From: Curtobacterium oceanosedimentum
Lineage (GTDB): Bacteria; Actinomycetota; Actinomycetes; Actinomycetales; Microbacteriaceae
Assembly (NCBI RefSeq): GCF_020297365.1
Contig: NZ_JAIXIG010000009.1
Coordinates: forward strand, 1-64,000
DNA: 64,000 nucleotides
Reading direction: 5' to 3'
Positions 35,298 to 42,916 of the stretch are shown piece after piece (the first letter of the stretch is position 1; each line of letters starts with the position of its first letter). A program made the translations under genes and the position numbers. Below the pieces are notes generated by a model, which was not told where the DNA came from, searched no databases, and saw only the letters and a list, made by a program, of their open reading frames with translations.

Positions 35298-36506
35298 TCA
35301 GGTGGTGATGGTGGTGGTCTGTGGCGGATGCGTCACGACGCGACGGCGGTGGGCGCCCGATGCGATGACGATGAGGGCGAACGCGGTCGCCGCGAGCAGC
35401 GCACCGACGACGATCGGCGACCGGTACCCGAGCCCGGCCGCGATGGTCAGTCCCCCGAGCCACGCCCCGATGGCGTTGCCCGCGTTGAAGGCGGAGATGT
35501 TCACCCCGGAGGCGAGCGTGGGCGCCGCTTCGGCGAAGCGGAGCACCCGCATCTGCATGCCGGGGACGGACGCGAACCCGACGGCGCCGAGGAGGAACAG
35601 CGCGCCGCCGGCCGCCCACGGGTTCGATGCGACGACGCTGAAGACGACGAGGACGACGGTCAACGAAGCGAGCAACGTCAGCAGCGCCGGATCGAGGTCA
35701 CGGTCGGCCGCTCGGCCTCCGACGAGGTTCCCGACGAACAGGCCGCTCCCGAACAGGACGAGCATCCACGGGATCCACGTCGTGGGCATCCCGGCGACGT
35801 CGGTGAGGATGGGTGCGATGTAGGTGAACGTCCCGAACATGGCTCCGAAACCGAACACGGTGACGCAGATCGACAACCACACCTGCCCGCTGCGGAACGC
35901 GGCGAGCTCCCGGCGGAGCTGCCCTGCGGGCCGGTGTTCCGCCTCCTGTCCGGGGATGAACGCCAGCAGCCCGACCAGGGCGACCACGCCGATCCCGGTG
36001 ATGGCCCAGAAGGTCGACCGCCACCCGAGCGCCTGACCGAGGAACGTCCCGAGTGGGACCCCGAGGACGTTCGCGACGGTGAGGCCGAGGAACATCGTCG
36101 AGATCGCCCGCGCTCGCCGGTCCGGTTGCACCAGGGACGCCGCGAGCACGGATCCGATCCCGAAGAACGCTCCGTGGCAGAGCGCGGCGACGACACGGCC
36201 GACGAGCATCGCGGAGTACGTGGGAGCGACGGCCGACAACAGGTTGCCGATGATGAACAGCACCATCAGCGAGCTCAGCACCGTCTTCGGCCGCATGGAG
36301 GCGGTGGCCGCCGTCACGAACACCCCACCGAACGCGACGCTGACGGCGTACCCCGAGACGAGGTACCCGGCCTGCGGGATGGTGACGGAGAAGTCGGCGG
36401 CGACCTCGGGGAGGAGCCCGAGGATGACGAACTCCGTCAGGCCGATGCCGAACCCGCCGAGCGCGAGCGCGACGAGGCCGACGGGGACGTTCCCGCCCGT
36501 GCTCAT
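35298..36506 (-). CDS. MFS exporter, DHA1/AraJ-like
   Basis: 402-residue, 12-segment major facilitator. The N-terminus GFGIGLTEFVILGLLPEVAADF and motif C-type region GYLVSGYAVSVAFGG match the arabinose/chloramphenicol efflux (AraJ/YdhP) group. Helix 4-5 region VAALCHGAFFGIGSVLAASLV carries the conserved GxFF. ATG overlaps the epimerase stop (ATGA) and 17 bases separate it from the propeller gene, so it is mid-operon and probably exports the pathway product. Confidence 0.88.
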   Translation of the reverse strand: MSTGGNVPVGLVALALGGFGIGLTEFVILGLLPEVAADFSVTIPQAGYLVSGYAVSVAFGGVFVTAATASMRPKTVLSSLMVLFIIGNLLSAVAPTYSAMLVGRVVAALCHGAFFGIGSVLAASLVQPDRRARAISTMFLGLTVANVLGVPLGTFLGQALGWRSTFWAITGIGVVALVGLLAFIPGQEAEHRPAGQLRRELAAFRSGQVWLSICVTVFGFGAMFGTFTYIAPILTDVAGMPTTWIPWMLVLFGSGLFVGNLVGGRAADRDLDPALLTLLASLTVVLVVFSVVASNPWAAGGALFLLGAVGFASVPGMQMRVLRFAEAAPTLASGVNISAFNAGNAIGAWLGGLTIAAGLGYRSPIVVGALLAATAFALIVIASGAHRRRVVTHPPQTTTITT

Positions 36507-37669
36507 GCGAGGGAGGGAACCGTGTCGGCGCCGGGCACGAACGGCATGACCGCGGGACCCATACCGAAGTAGTTCGCGATCGCCGCGATCGTGCGCTCCG
36601 TCGCCCGGCCGTCGCCGTAGGGGTTGATGGCGCCGGCCATCTCCGCGTAGGCGTCCGGGTCGTTCAGCAGTCGCTGCACCTCGGCGACGATCTGGCCGCG
36701 GTGCCGGCTCACCAGGCGGGACGACCCGGTGAGGATGGACTCGCTGCGTTCGGTGACCTCGCGGAGCACCAGCGTCGGCTTCCCGAGCGCCGGTCCCTCC
36801 TCCTCTGCCCCCGAGCTGTCGGACAGGATGATGTCGCTCCGGCGCAGGAGCCGGCAGAACGACAGGTACGGCAGCGGGTCGACGATCGTCACGTTGTCGA
36901 TCCCGGACAGGACCGGCAGCATCACCGCCCGCACCTTCGGGTTCAGGTGCAGCGGGACGACGATGCGGACGTCGTCGCGGGTGGCGATGTCGGCCAGGGC
37001 CTCCGCGATCTCCTGCATCGGTTGTCCGTGGCTCTCCCGCCGGTGGGTCGTCGCGAGGATCACCCGCCGTGGGTCGGTGTCGAGGTCCTCCAGCCTCGGG
37101 TCCCCGTAGGAGCGCAGGTTCTGCATCCCCCAGGCGAGCGCGTCGACGATGGTGTTCCCCGTCACCGTGATGGCGCTCTCGCGGATCCCTTCCCGGATGA
37201 GGTTGGCGTGGTTCCCCGGGGTCGGCGCGAGGTGCAGCGCTGCGATCTGCCCGACGAGCTTCCGGTTCGCTTCCTCCGGGAACGGTGATGCGTTGCTGCC
37301 GGAGCGGAGCCCGGCTTCCACGTGGATGACGGGCACCTGTGCGTGGAGGCCGGCGAGGGCTCCGGCGAGGGTGGTGGCGGTGTCCCCGTGGACGAGGACG
37401 GCGTCGAGGCCGTCGAGGTGTCCGCCTGAGCAGAGCCCTTCAAGGATGCGGTGCGTGACCTCGGAGAGGGTCTGTCCATCACGCATGATGCGCAGGTCGA
37501 CGTCGGGGACGATGCCGAACTCTTCGAGGGTGCTGGTGAGCATCTCCCGGTGCTGACCGGTGGAGATGAGGACGGTGCGGAACCGGTCGTCGCCGCGGAG
37601 TGCGTGGATGAGTGGGGCGTACTTGACGGCTTCGGGTCGGGTGCCGAAGACGATGCCGAGGGTCTTCAT
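36503..37669 (-). CDS. wecB: UDP-N-acetylglucosamine 2-epimerase (non-hydrolysing) homologue
   Basis: 388-residue GT-B fold enzyme, normally interconverting UDP-GlcNAc and UDP-ManNAc. Family motifs: IVFGTRPEAVKYAPL at the start, VHGDTATTLAGALAG, IHVEAGLRSGS, PEEANRKLVG, ATTHRRESHG. The UDP-binding motif usually written SDSGGxQEE reads SDSSGAEEE here, a departure at a conserved site. CAGGAG lies eight bases before the ATG. It sits between the cupin gene and the exporter, so an amino-sugar nucleotide may enter this pathway. Substrate could differ from the textbook one. Confidence 0.88.
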   Translation of the reverse strand: MKTLGIVFGTRPEAVKYAPLIHALRGDDRFRTVLISTGQHREMLTSTLEEFGIVPDVDLRIMRDGQTLSEVTHRILEGLCSGGHLDGLDAVLVHGDTATTLAGALAGLHAQVPVIHVEAGLRSGSNASPFPEEANRKLVGQIAALHLAPTPGNHANLIREGIRESAITVTGNTIVDALAWGMQNLRSYGDPRLEDLDTDPRRVILATTHRRESHGQPMQEIAEALADIATRDDVRIVVPLHLNPKVRAVMLPVLSGIDNVTIVDPLPYLSFCRLLRRSDIILSDSSGAEEEGPALGKPTLVLREVTERSESILTGSSRLVSRHRGQIVAEVQRLLNDPDAYAEMAGAINPYGDGRATERTIAAIANYFGMGPAVMPFVPGADTVPSLA

Positions 37670-37754
37670 GGTGGTGCTCCTGCCTGGTTTCGGGAACGCC
37701 GGAGGAACCGGTGACGGACCGGCCGACGTCGGGAGATGGTGGGAGGTGCGGGAG

Positions 37755-38438
37755 TCAGCTCGCGTGGTACTCGAGCGCGAGCCAGATGCAGTCGCTGTCA
37801 GCCCGGTACTGGTGCCACGGGTAGGTGAACTCGCCGTCCAGGTCGATGCAGAACGGGATCGGGTTCGTGGTACCGGGGCTGAGCTGCTGGTCTTCGTAGA
37901 TCGTGTCGTGGCGCTTGTCGTCGAACTTCTGCATCCGACCCGTCCCCGTGATCTGGGTGTGCACCTCGATGAACGGGTGGACGTTGTGGATCCCGCAGTC
38001 GGTCCCCGCCGGGCTGAACCAGAGGTTGGCCTTCACGACGAATGCTTCCGGCTGCGGGTCGAGCGCCGGCTGGTGCAGCACGGTGCGGCGGTCGAGGGTG
38101 ACGGTGCCGATGGTGTCCTGCGGAGACTTCAGCAGCACCGGTCCCCCATCGCCGTAGAAGTCCTGCCAGCCGATGGCTCGCGCCTGCTGTTCCTGGTCAC
38201 CGACGTCGTGGGCGGTGATGGCGAGCAACAGCTCCCCGGTGACCGTCCCGCTCACCAGGTTCGTGGAGCTCAGCGGCGGCAGCGGCCCCAGCTGCGCCGT
38301 CCCGGTGAAGGCGTCCGTCTGCGCGAGGTTCACGACGACGGTGCGCTCCGTGATCGGGAACTCGACCACTTCCCGGAGGACGACCGCGGATGCGAGCTCG
38401 CTGTCGAAGTTCAGTTTCTCTGCAGTGATGACGTTCAT
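37755..38438 (-). CDS. Cupin half of an aldos-2-ulose dehydratase-like enzyme
   Basis: 227-residue cupin. The segment ANLWFSPAG, then HNVHPFIEVHTQITGTGRMQ, and the end TYPWHQYRADSDCIWLALEYH line up with the AUDH_Cupin region of fungal aldos-2-ulose dehydratase as I recall it (QLWTAGIG, GFHNHVEASFCEIH, GTGR, DYPWHAWL, VWVAFEF). The His/Glu pattern HNxHPFxExH suits a metal site. First gene of the operon whose fourth gene encodes the missing propeller domain. Assignment by motif, no search run. Confidence 0.75.
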   Translation of the reverse strand: MNVITAEKLNFDSELASAVVLREVVEFPITERTVVVNLAQTDAFTGTAQLGPLPPLSSTNLVSGTVTGELLLAITAHDVGDQEQQARAIGWQDFYGDGGPVLLKSPQDTIGTVTLDRRTVLHQPALDPQPEAFVVKANLWFSPAGTDCGIHNVHPFIEVHTQITGTGRMQKFDDKRHDTIYEDQQLSPGTTNPIPFCIDLDGEFTYPWHQYRADSDCIWLALEYHAS

Positions 38439-38973
38439 GACGACCCCCAAGTCGTGCAACGACAGGCAGAGGTCCCCTGTTGAACCCCCATCCTGAACAG
38501 GAAACTGCGGGGCGAGGAAGACCATCGACTGACCCGTGAAACTTCCTCGTCCCGCAGTGAGGCAATGACAGCAGTCGCCGACGTCCGGCATCCACTCCCT
38601 GGCAGTGACAGGCTGCTCCGGCCGCGTTGCTTGACTCAGTACAGAAATACTTGGTAGTCGCGCGCGTTGCAGCGCCGAGGGATCCGTCGGGTCATCCGGT
38701 GTGAAGCTCCCGTTTCCATTCGGTGACCGGCCTGGGGCGGTTCGGCCTCCAGCTGGCGAAGAACTTGTCCCGGAGGCTCGCGAGGGAGTAGGAGCACGGG
38801 GGCCGAAGTGCGGAACGCATCGCCCTTCTCGCACGGCCTCTCTGCACGGAGGTCAGCGCAGAGCTCGTCGCACGACATGACGAAGGCCCCCAGGGGATCC
38901 CTGGGGGCCTTCGTTCCGGGCTTCATCTGACCCGCGCGGTTCCTCGCACGAGGTCGGTGCATCACCCTCTCAA
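38439..38973. other. Intergenic, operon promoter side and chromosomal terminator
   Basis: 535 bases between the cupin gene and the island edge. The promoter of the operon should lie at its left end; I see no clear motif. The rest shows no credible gene; the only strong structure is the terminator at 38881-38913. Confidence 0.5.
38881..38913. terminator. Terminator, probably the original tRNA-Ser terminator
   Basis: Perfect palindrome CGAAGGCCCCCAGGG-GATC-type stem 61 bases beyond the att repeat. Before island insertion it would have lain directly downstream of tRNA-Ser. Confidence 0.75.
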
Positions 38974-39000
38974 TGGCGGTACCGGTGGGATTTGAACCCA
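38974..39000. repeat. attL: tRNA-Ser 3'-end duplicate
   Basis: 27 bases beginning TGGCGGTACCGGTGGGATTT are identical to 56501-56527 (TPsiC arm, acceptor strand and CCA of tRNA-Ser), then the sequences diverge. This is a partial tRNA fragment, not a gene. Confidence 0.9.
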
Positions 39001-39094
39001 TCGCCGCGCCTTGGCGCATCTTGGAGAACACCTTTGATCGCTGTAATAACAGGCTTCTCGGGACAACCCGAGCCCCATGCCTCCCACTGCAGCC

Positions 39095-39126
39095 AGGTCG
39101 CGGTGCACCAAAATGCACCGCGACCT
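39095..39126. terminator. Hairpin terminator after the VbhA-like gene
   Basis: 13-bp perfect arms AGGTCGCGGTGCA with a CCAAAA loop, 43 bases past the minus-strand stop at 39169. Confidence 0.7.
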
Positions 39127-39168
39127 TGCTACTCATCGCCAGTGCTGAGCGGCGCAACCGACGGCTGG

Positions 39169-39384
39169 TCACGTCACAGGCGAGGACGGCTGCTGAGCAT
39201 CGAGATGCGTCATGCCGGCACTGATCGCGTCATCGGCATGGATCGCGCCAGCGGCTACTTGATGGCTCAACTCGCGCAGCAGCTGGTCTGACAACTCGTG
39301 ACCGGCCAACGCCTGGGCAGCGTCCGCGAACTGCATCCGGCGCTCTGCCTCGTTGGCTCTACCTTGGTCAATTTCGGCAGCCAT
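39169..39384 (-). CDS. VbhA-like antitoxin
   Basis: 71-residue helical protein. QFADAAQALAGHELSDQLLRELSHQVAAGAIHADDAI resembles the antitoxin VbhA fold, in which a helix inhibits a Fic-domain AMP-transferase toxin (pattern: R/A-S-x-x-LEG, then xVxGEIxxDEA). No Fic HPFxxGNG motif is encoded nearby, so it is either an orphan or a related helical protein. ATG at 39384 preferred (AGGGAAA upstream); an ATG at 39408 would add eight residues. Confidence 0.5.
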   Translation of the reverse strand: MAAEIDQGRANEAERRMQFADAAQALAGHELSDQLLRELSHQVAAGAIHADDAISAGMTHLDAQQPSSPVT

Positions 39385-39502
39385 GCACGTTTCCCTACTC
39401 GAAGTCATCTTGTTTGCAACCCGAAGGTTGACCTGCGCTGTCTCCCCAGTACCCGGCTAGCGGTAGCGGGCAAAGATTATCGAGTGGACGCTCTGTTGTG
39501 CC

Positions 39503-39820
39503 TCACGGCAGCGCTCGACGCTTCAAACGGACCGCTTGTCGGAGCCAGAGATCGGACCGAGGGCATGGCCCGCAGCAACCGGCCGCGTCGGTGGCAGATG
39601 CAGGTCTGTCGGATCGATGCGGCGATGAGTTGGTGAGTGCGGTACGGCAGGTCGAGCCGTTTCGCCGGGTCACCTCGACCCGCACGGCACGGTCGGTGTA
39701 GGCGAGCACCACGGCACGCTCCTGCACGCGGATCTCGACGAAGTGAAGCCAGACGTCGACGGTCTCCCCCGGGGCCTCCACGACGGGACCTGGGCCGATC
39801 TCCTCTTGGGTCAGAGTCAC
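39503..39820 (-). CDS. Small hypothetical protein
   Basis: 105 residues from the GTG at 39818-39820. The first half (GETVDVWLHFVEIRVQERAVVLAYTDRAVRVEV) is plausibly beta-rich and codon-typical; the C-terminal half is low-complexity and may be out-of-frame read-through of a decayed gene. The same frame is open further upstream (DVSRAAINEFLTRPAP), so the true start is uncertain. No family recognised. Confidence 0.35.
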   Translation of the reverse strand: MTLTQEEIGPGPVVEAPGETVDVWLHFVEIRVQERAVVLAYTDRAVRVEVTRRNGSTCRTALTNSSPHRSDRPASATDAAGCCGPCPRSDLWLRQAVRLKRRALP

Positions 39821-39927
39821 CGGCGCCGGCCGGGTCAGGAACTCGTTGATCGCCGCGCGCGAGACGTCAGTCCCGTGCCGGCGGTTGGACGACCCTGTTG
39901 CACCTGCTCGATCACATCCGCCTCAGC

Positions 39928-40065
39928 TCACATCGCGGCAACGCGATCCGAGTCCGGATACTCGCTGCGCAGCTCGCGGTCATAGTCACGCACGAGCGCC
40001 CGTCGACGGGCGGCGAGCTCGTCGACGGTAAGCCACTGCAGAGCTTCACGGTCGGCGTCGTTCAC
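39928..40065 (-). CDS. Small helical protein
   Basis: 45 residues from GTG at 40065: VNDADREALQWLTVDELA, then RRRALVRDYDRELRSEYPDSDRVAAM. Highly charged, probably one long helical hairpin. No ribosome site of note and no known family. Kept because composition and charge pattern look protein-like. Confidence 0.4.
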   Translation of the reverse strand: MNDADREALQWLTVDELAARRRALVRDYDRELRSEYPDSDRVAAM

Positions 40066-40166
40066 GCGGTCAGTGTATGCCGCCACTCTCGCGTCTTGTC
40101 GAGGTCGAGGCATCCCCACGAGTTCGCCGCATGTCTCCAGTTGACCAATACTCGTTGAGTGAAATT

Positions 40167-40219
40167 CTGGTATCCGGAAAGCGCCGATGTGCCTCGAATG
40201 GTTGATATATGGATACCAG
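40167..40219. repeat. Long-loop inverted repeat over a promoter
   Basis: CTGGTATCC at 40167-40175 pairs exactly with GGATACCAG at 40211-40219. The right arm falls in the spacer of the promoter at 40202-40230, so it could be a regulator site. Confidence 0.55.
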
Positions 40220-40230
40220 TGGTGTAGTAT
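40202..40230 (+). promoter_or_regulatory. Strong sigma70-type promoter
   Basis: TTGATA (40202-40207), 17-base spacer, TAGTAT (40225-40230): near-consensus and in A/T-rich DNA unlike its surroundings. It points at the terminator at 40262 and the gene at 40370. Confidence 0.65.
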
Positions 40231-40237
40231 TGAAAGG

Positions 40238-40311
40238 TTAGGAAAAGACCGCCTAATGGAAAAGCCCCGGTCCTGGTGCAACAGGAACGAGGCTTCTCGC
40301 GAAATTTTTTT
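40238..40311 (+). ncRNA. Candidate small RNA or attenuated leader
   Basis: A transcript from the promoter at 40202-40230 would start near 40237 and meet an intrinsic terminator only 60 bases on: stem AAGCCCCG...CGAGGCTT (40262-40295) followed by a T7 run at 40304-40310. It is therefore either a short RNA or an attenuator controlling the membrane-protein gene at 40370. There is no open reading frame of note inside. Confidence 0.4.
40262..40311 (+). terminator. Intrinsic terminator with T-run
   Basis: Stem-loop 40262-40295 with two mismatches and GTGCAA loop, followed by ATTTTTTTTA-like tract to 40311; the clearest rho-independent terminator in the window. Confidence 0.8.
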
Positions 40312-40369
40312 ACCCGCTGCGGCGGCGGTGGTAGGTCGCCGGATGCCGTCGCAGCTCTAAGGAGTTCAA

Positions 40370-40777
40370 GTGAACCTGTCTTATATTAGACGACTGAAAC
40401 CAGTTTGGCAACCAATCGTGGATGCGCTTCGAGGTCGCGCCGCCGACGCCGCCGGAGCAGCAGCGGATGCGGAACGCGCGGCAGAAGCCGAGAGGCGCAG
40501 CACCGAGCAGACCCTCGAAGACTGGGGCATCCCCCTCGAGCCCGGGACCAGCAGGCTCGGCAGAGCTGGCTATGAAGGTCCTACCTGGGCGCTGGTGGTC
40601 GCCGCCGTGGTCGGCGCTCTCCTCGTCGTCTTCGTGGTCTGCGTCCTGCTCATCTTCCTCGCTGCTGTCGTGGGAGGTGTGCTGTTCGTCATCGTCTGGC
40701 TTCTCGCCAATGGCGTTGTGACGCCGGACGGCATCGCGACGATGATTCAGTCGTTCTTCCCGTTCCACGGGCGCTAA
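40370..40777 (+). CDS. Small membrane protein with amphipathic N-terminus
   Basis: 135 residues. An Ala/Glu/Arg-rich helix (RGRAADAAGAAADAERAAEAERR, residues about 21-43) precedes two hydrophobic segments (WALVVAAVVGALLVVFVVCVLL and LAAVVGGVLFVIVWLLANGVV). GTG start with AAGGAG six bases upstream. It is preceded by the promoter and terminator at 40202-40311, suggesting attenuation. No family recognised; island-specific. Confidence 0.6.
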   Translation: MNLSYIRRLKPVWQPIVDALRGRAADAAGAAADAERAAEAERRSTEQTLEDWGIPLEPGTSRLGRAGYEGPTWALVVAAVVGALLVVFVVCVLLIFLAAVVGGVLFVIVWLLANGVVTPDGIATMIQSFFPFHGR

Positions 40778-40907
40778 CGCAGCAGGAACCGCCGCCGGCG
40801 AGCTCTTCATTGCTTGCCGGCGGCGCCCTTCAGGGTCTGCCCGGTCTCGACCGAGCAAACAGGTCAGCCGCGGGCGGTTGCGACTCGCTGACCTTCGAGT
40901 CGCAGCC

Positions 40908-41381
40908 TCACTGGCTGCGCCCCTCCCGGCTCCGAGCGCGGCCCAGAACCGTGGCTACCTCCGGCGTCATCGAGTAGTGGTCACCGTCCCAGTCCCAGAC
41001 GTAGTGCCACTCGTCACCCGAGGGCATCTTGTAGAGCGGAAGATCGACTCGACGAATCGCCTTGCCGACGCCGCCGAGCACGCCCGCGACCTTCGCCGTG
41101 CCCTGGGGGTGACCGAACGCGTAGGCAAGCTCCTGCGGTGTCATCCGGCGCCCGGCGTTGATGATCAGCTTGTGAAGAAGGATCTTGCCCTGCAACGAGA
41201 GCGCCGACCAAAGGTGGGCTGCGATCGCGTCAGCTTCGTCCGTGAGCACCCAGGACGGGACCGAGCCGGAGTCGAGCCGAGTCGGGTTATCGAGGTCACC
41301 GGTGTTAGCGATGAACTCGCCGAAGCGGATGTAGAAGTCCTCGACGCGATGGTCAGGGACGTGGACGGTGATGGGGATCAT
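40908..41381 (-). CDS. DUF6416-like protein
   Basis: 157 residues. It opens with ITVHVPDHRVEDFYIRFGEF, has a helical DNA-binding-like centre (SLQGKILLHKLIINAGRRMTPQELAYAFGHPQGTAKVAGVLGGVGKAI) and ends in a tryptophan-rich strand pair (GDEWHYVWDWDGDHYSM). This layout matches proteins I recall as DUF6416, which are common on actinobacterial islands and of unknown function. The ATG at 41379-41381 has GGAGG seven bases upstream. Monocistronic. Confidence 0.65.
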   Translation of the reverse strand: MIPITVHVPDHRVEDFYIRFGEFIANTGDLDNPTRLDSGSVPSWVLTDEADAIAAHLWSALSLQGKILLHKLIINAGRRMTPQELAYAFGHPQGTAKVAGVLGGVGKAIRRVDLPLYKMPSGDEWHYVWDWDGDHYSMTPEVATVLGRARSREGRSQ

Positions 41382-41511
41382 GTTGGGGCCCTCCAAGCCA
41401 AGTTATAAGCCCGCTTGGGGCTGTTGCTGATCATGCCCCCATTCAACCTCCCTTGCAAGGTAGGTTGTAACGCCCTGCCCCGTCATTCTCCGCCGCCCTC
41501 TCGACAGCCGA

Positions 41512-42420
41512 TCAAGTTCCGGACGGTGCGGAGACTTTCAAGCGTGCGTGGTCGACGTCGAGGATGGAGTGCGTGCCGAGGGGCACGGTGACGAGGTCCT
41601 CGATGTGACCGAGGGGCAGGCCGCCGAGGACGGGGACGCCGAGCGCGTCGAGGTGGTCGCGGAGGGTGTCGAGGATCGTCCAGCCCCGGTCTTCGTAGTC
41701 GGCGAACTGGTCGATGCTCCCGAGTGCGACGCCGGCAACGCCGTCGAGCGCTCCGGAGTACCGCAGCTGTGTCAGCGCGCGATCCACCATGCCCAGCCCC
41801 GCGGCGCGGTTGATTTCGAGGAGGAAGATCCCGCCCGCGAGGTCGAGGTTCACGACCCCGACCGATCGCGCCAGCATCTCGAGGTTGCCGCCGAAGAGCG
41901 CCCCCTCCGCATGCCCCGCTGTGGTGAGCGCCGCGGAGAGGGTGCGAGTGTCGGCGTCGACGACGGTCTGGGCGCCCTCCATGAGGAGTCGTCGGACGTG
42001 GTCAGCGTGAGCGCCGGCAATCGCACCGTGCAGCGTCGGGACGCCGGCCGCGTCCCACACGCAGTGCAGCGCGGTGATGTCGCTGTACCCGATCAGCACC
42101 TTGGGATCGGCGCAGAGCGCGTCGACGTCGACCTCCGGGACGATCCGGAAGCTGCCGCACCCTCCGGTAGACGCAATGACGGCTCGGATCGCCGGGTCGC
42201 GGATCACGTTGTTGAGGTCGGCGATCCGGTCGGCATCGGTGCCGGCGAGGTAGCCGCGGTGGTCGAGTGCGTGCGGCGCGATGACTGCTCGAAGACCCCA
42301 CGACTCGACCTGCTGGGCGATCCAACCTGGCACGGAGTCCTCCGGCCAGGAGGCAGGCGAAACGATCGCGACGGTTTCGCCGGGGACCAGGGTGCGCGGT
42401 TCAAGCGTCGTTGCTTCCAT
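41512..42420 (-). CDS. S66 LD-carboxypeptidase, MccF-like
   Basis: 302-residue serine peptidase of family S66. The nucleophile Ser sits in VLIGYSDITALHC; the N-terminal VAIVSPASWPE and FGGNLEMLARSVG segments are typical, and the C-terminal GGLPLGHIEDLVTVPLG holds the catalytic His. S66 enzymes cut LD-bonds of wall peptides or, as MccF, inactivate microcin C-type toxins. Presence on a mobile island makes an immunity role plausible, but housekeeping recycling cannot be excluded. Confidence 0.88.
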   Translation of the reverse strand: MEATTLEPRTLVPGETVAIVSPASWPEDSVPGWIAQQVESWGLRAVIAPHALDHRGYLAGTDADRIADLNNVIRDPAIRAVIASTGGCGSFRIVPEVDVDALCADPKVLIGYSDITALHCVWDAAGVPTLHGAIAGAHADHVRRLLMEGAQTVVDADTRTLSAALTTAGHAEGALFGGNLEMLARSVGVVNLDLAGGIFLLEINRAAGLGMVDRALTQLRYSGALDGVAGVALGSIDQFADYEDRGWTILDTLRDHLDALGVPVLGGLPLGHIEDLVTVPLGTHSILDVDHARLKVSAPSGT

Positions 42421-42541
42421 GCCTCCGGACCCTATCCAGCCCCTCCGTCACAGCGTCTCGGTAGCCGATGGCCTACCGGACGGCGTGACGCAGAGCGGGA
42501 GCATCACTGCGAGCGCCGGTTGGGCCGCAGGCCTCGGAGGG

Positions 42542-42798
42542 TCAGTGGCGGCGGGCTCCGTCGAGATCTGCGCGAACGTTGGCTGGCTCTGCGGACAGCG
42601 GCAGGTCCACTGTGTCCCCGGCGCCGTCGAGAGTGTCGTCGGGGTCGGCCGGGATGGCATCGAACACTGGTGTGAGATCGTCCTGCTCGGGTCTATGGTC
42701 GGCGACGAGCTCGAACGTCTTCCGCAGGCGGTGGGGGTGGTGAGGCTTTTGACGAGGACGCGGGCGATCTCGTGTCGGGCGATGACCGCCAGCAACTA
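42542..42798 (-). pseudogene. C-terminal remnant of an SDR-type oxidoreductase
   Basis: Two frames must be joined: VIARHEIARVLVKSLTTPTA (42735-42797), then LRKTFELVADHRPEQDDL running to DGAGDTVDLPLSAEPANVRADLDGARRH and a TGA at 42542. This resembles the tail of atypical NAD(P)-binding (NmrA/SDR) proteins. The N-terminal Rossmann part is absent and one base has been lost at the junction, so it is decayed. Confidence 0.4.
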
Positions 42799-42916
42799 CT
42801 ACATGTAGTGGTCCACGGCGTGTCGCAGCACTACATGCGCCATTGCTACGCGACTATAGCGGTGTCGAAGAGGGGTGGAACGTCCACTCGTTCGCGGCAG
42901 GAAGGAGCGCGGAGTC

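Noticed and set aside
32323-35823. A 1166-residue plus-strand open frame opposite the oxidase and propeller genes
   Set aside because: Composition is Arg/Gly/Val/Glu-rich antisense read-through of strongly biased high-GC genes; the minus-strand proteins carry the recognisable domains.
38974-39000. Possible second tRNA-Ser gene at the left island end
   Set aside because: Only the 3' 27 bases are present; no anticodon arm or 5' half, so it is an att duplicate.
39503-39820. A Fic-type toxin partner for the VbhA-like protein
   Set aside because: The adjacent frame lacks the HPFxxGNG motif and is too short; kept only as a hypothetical protein.
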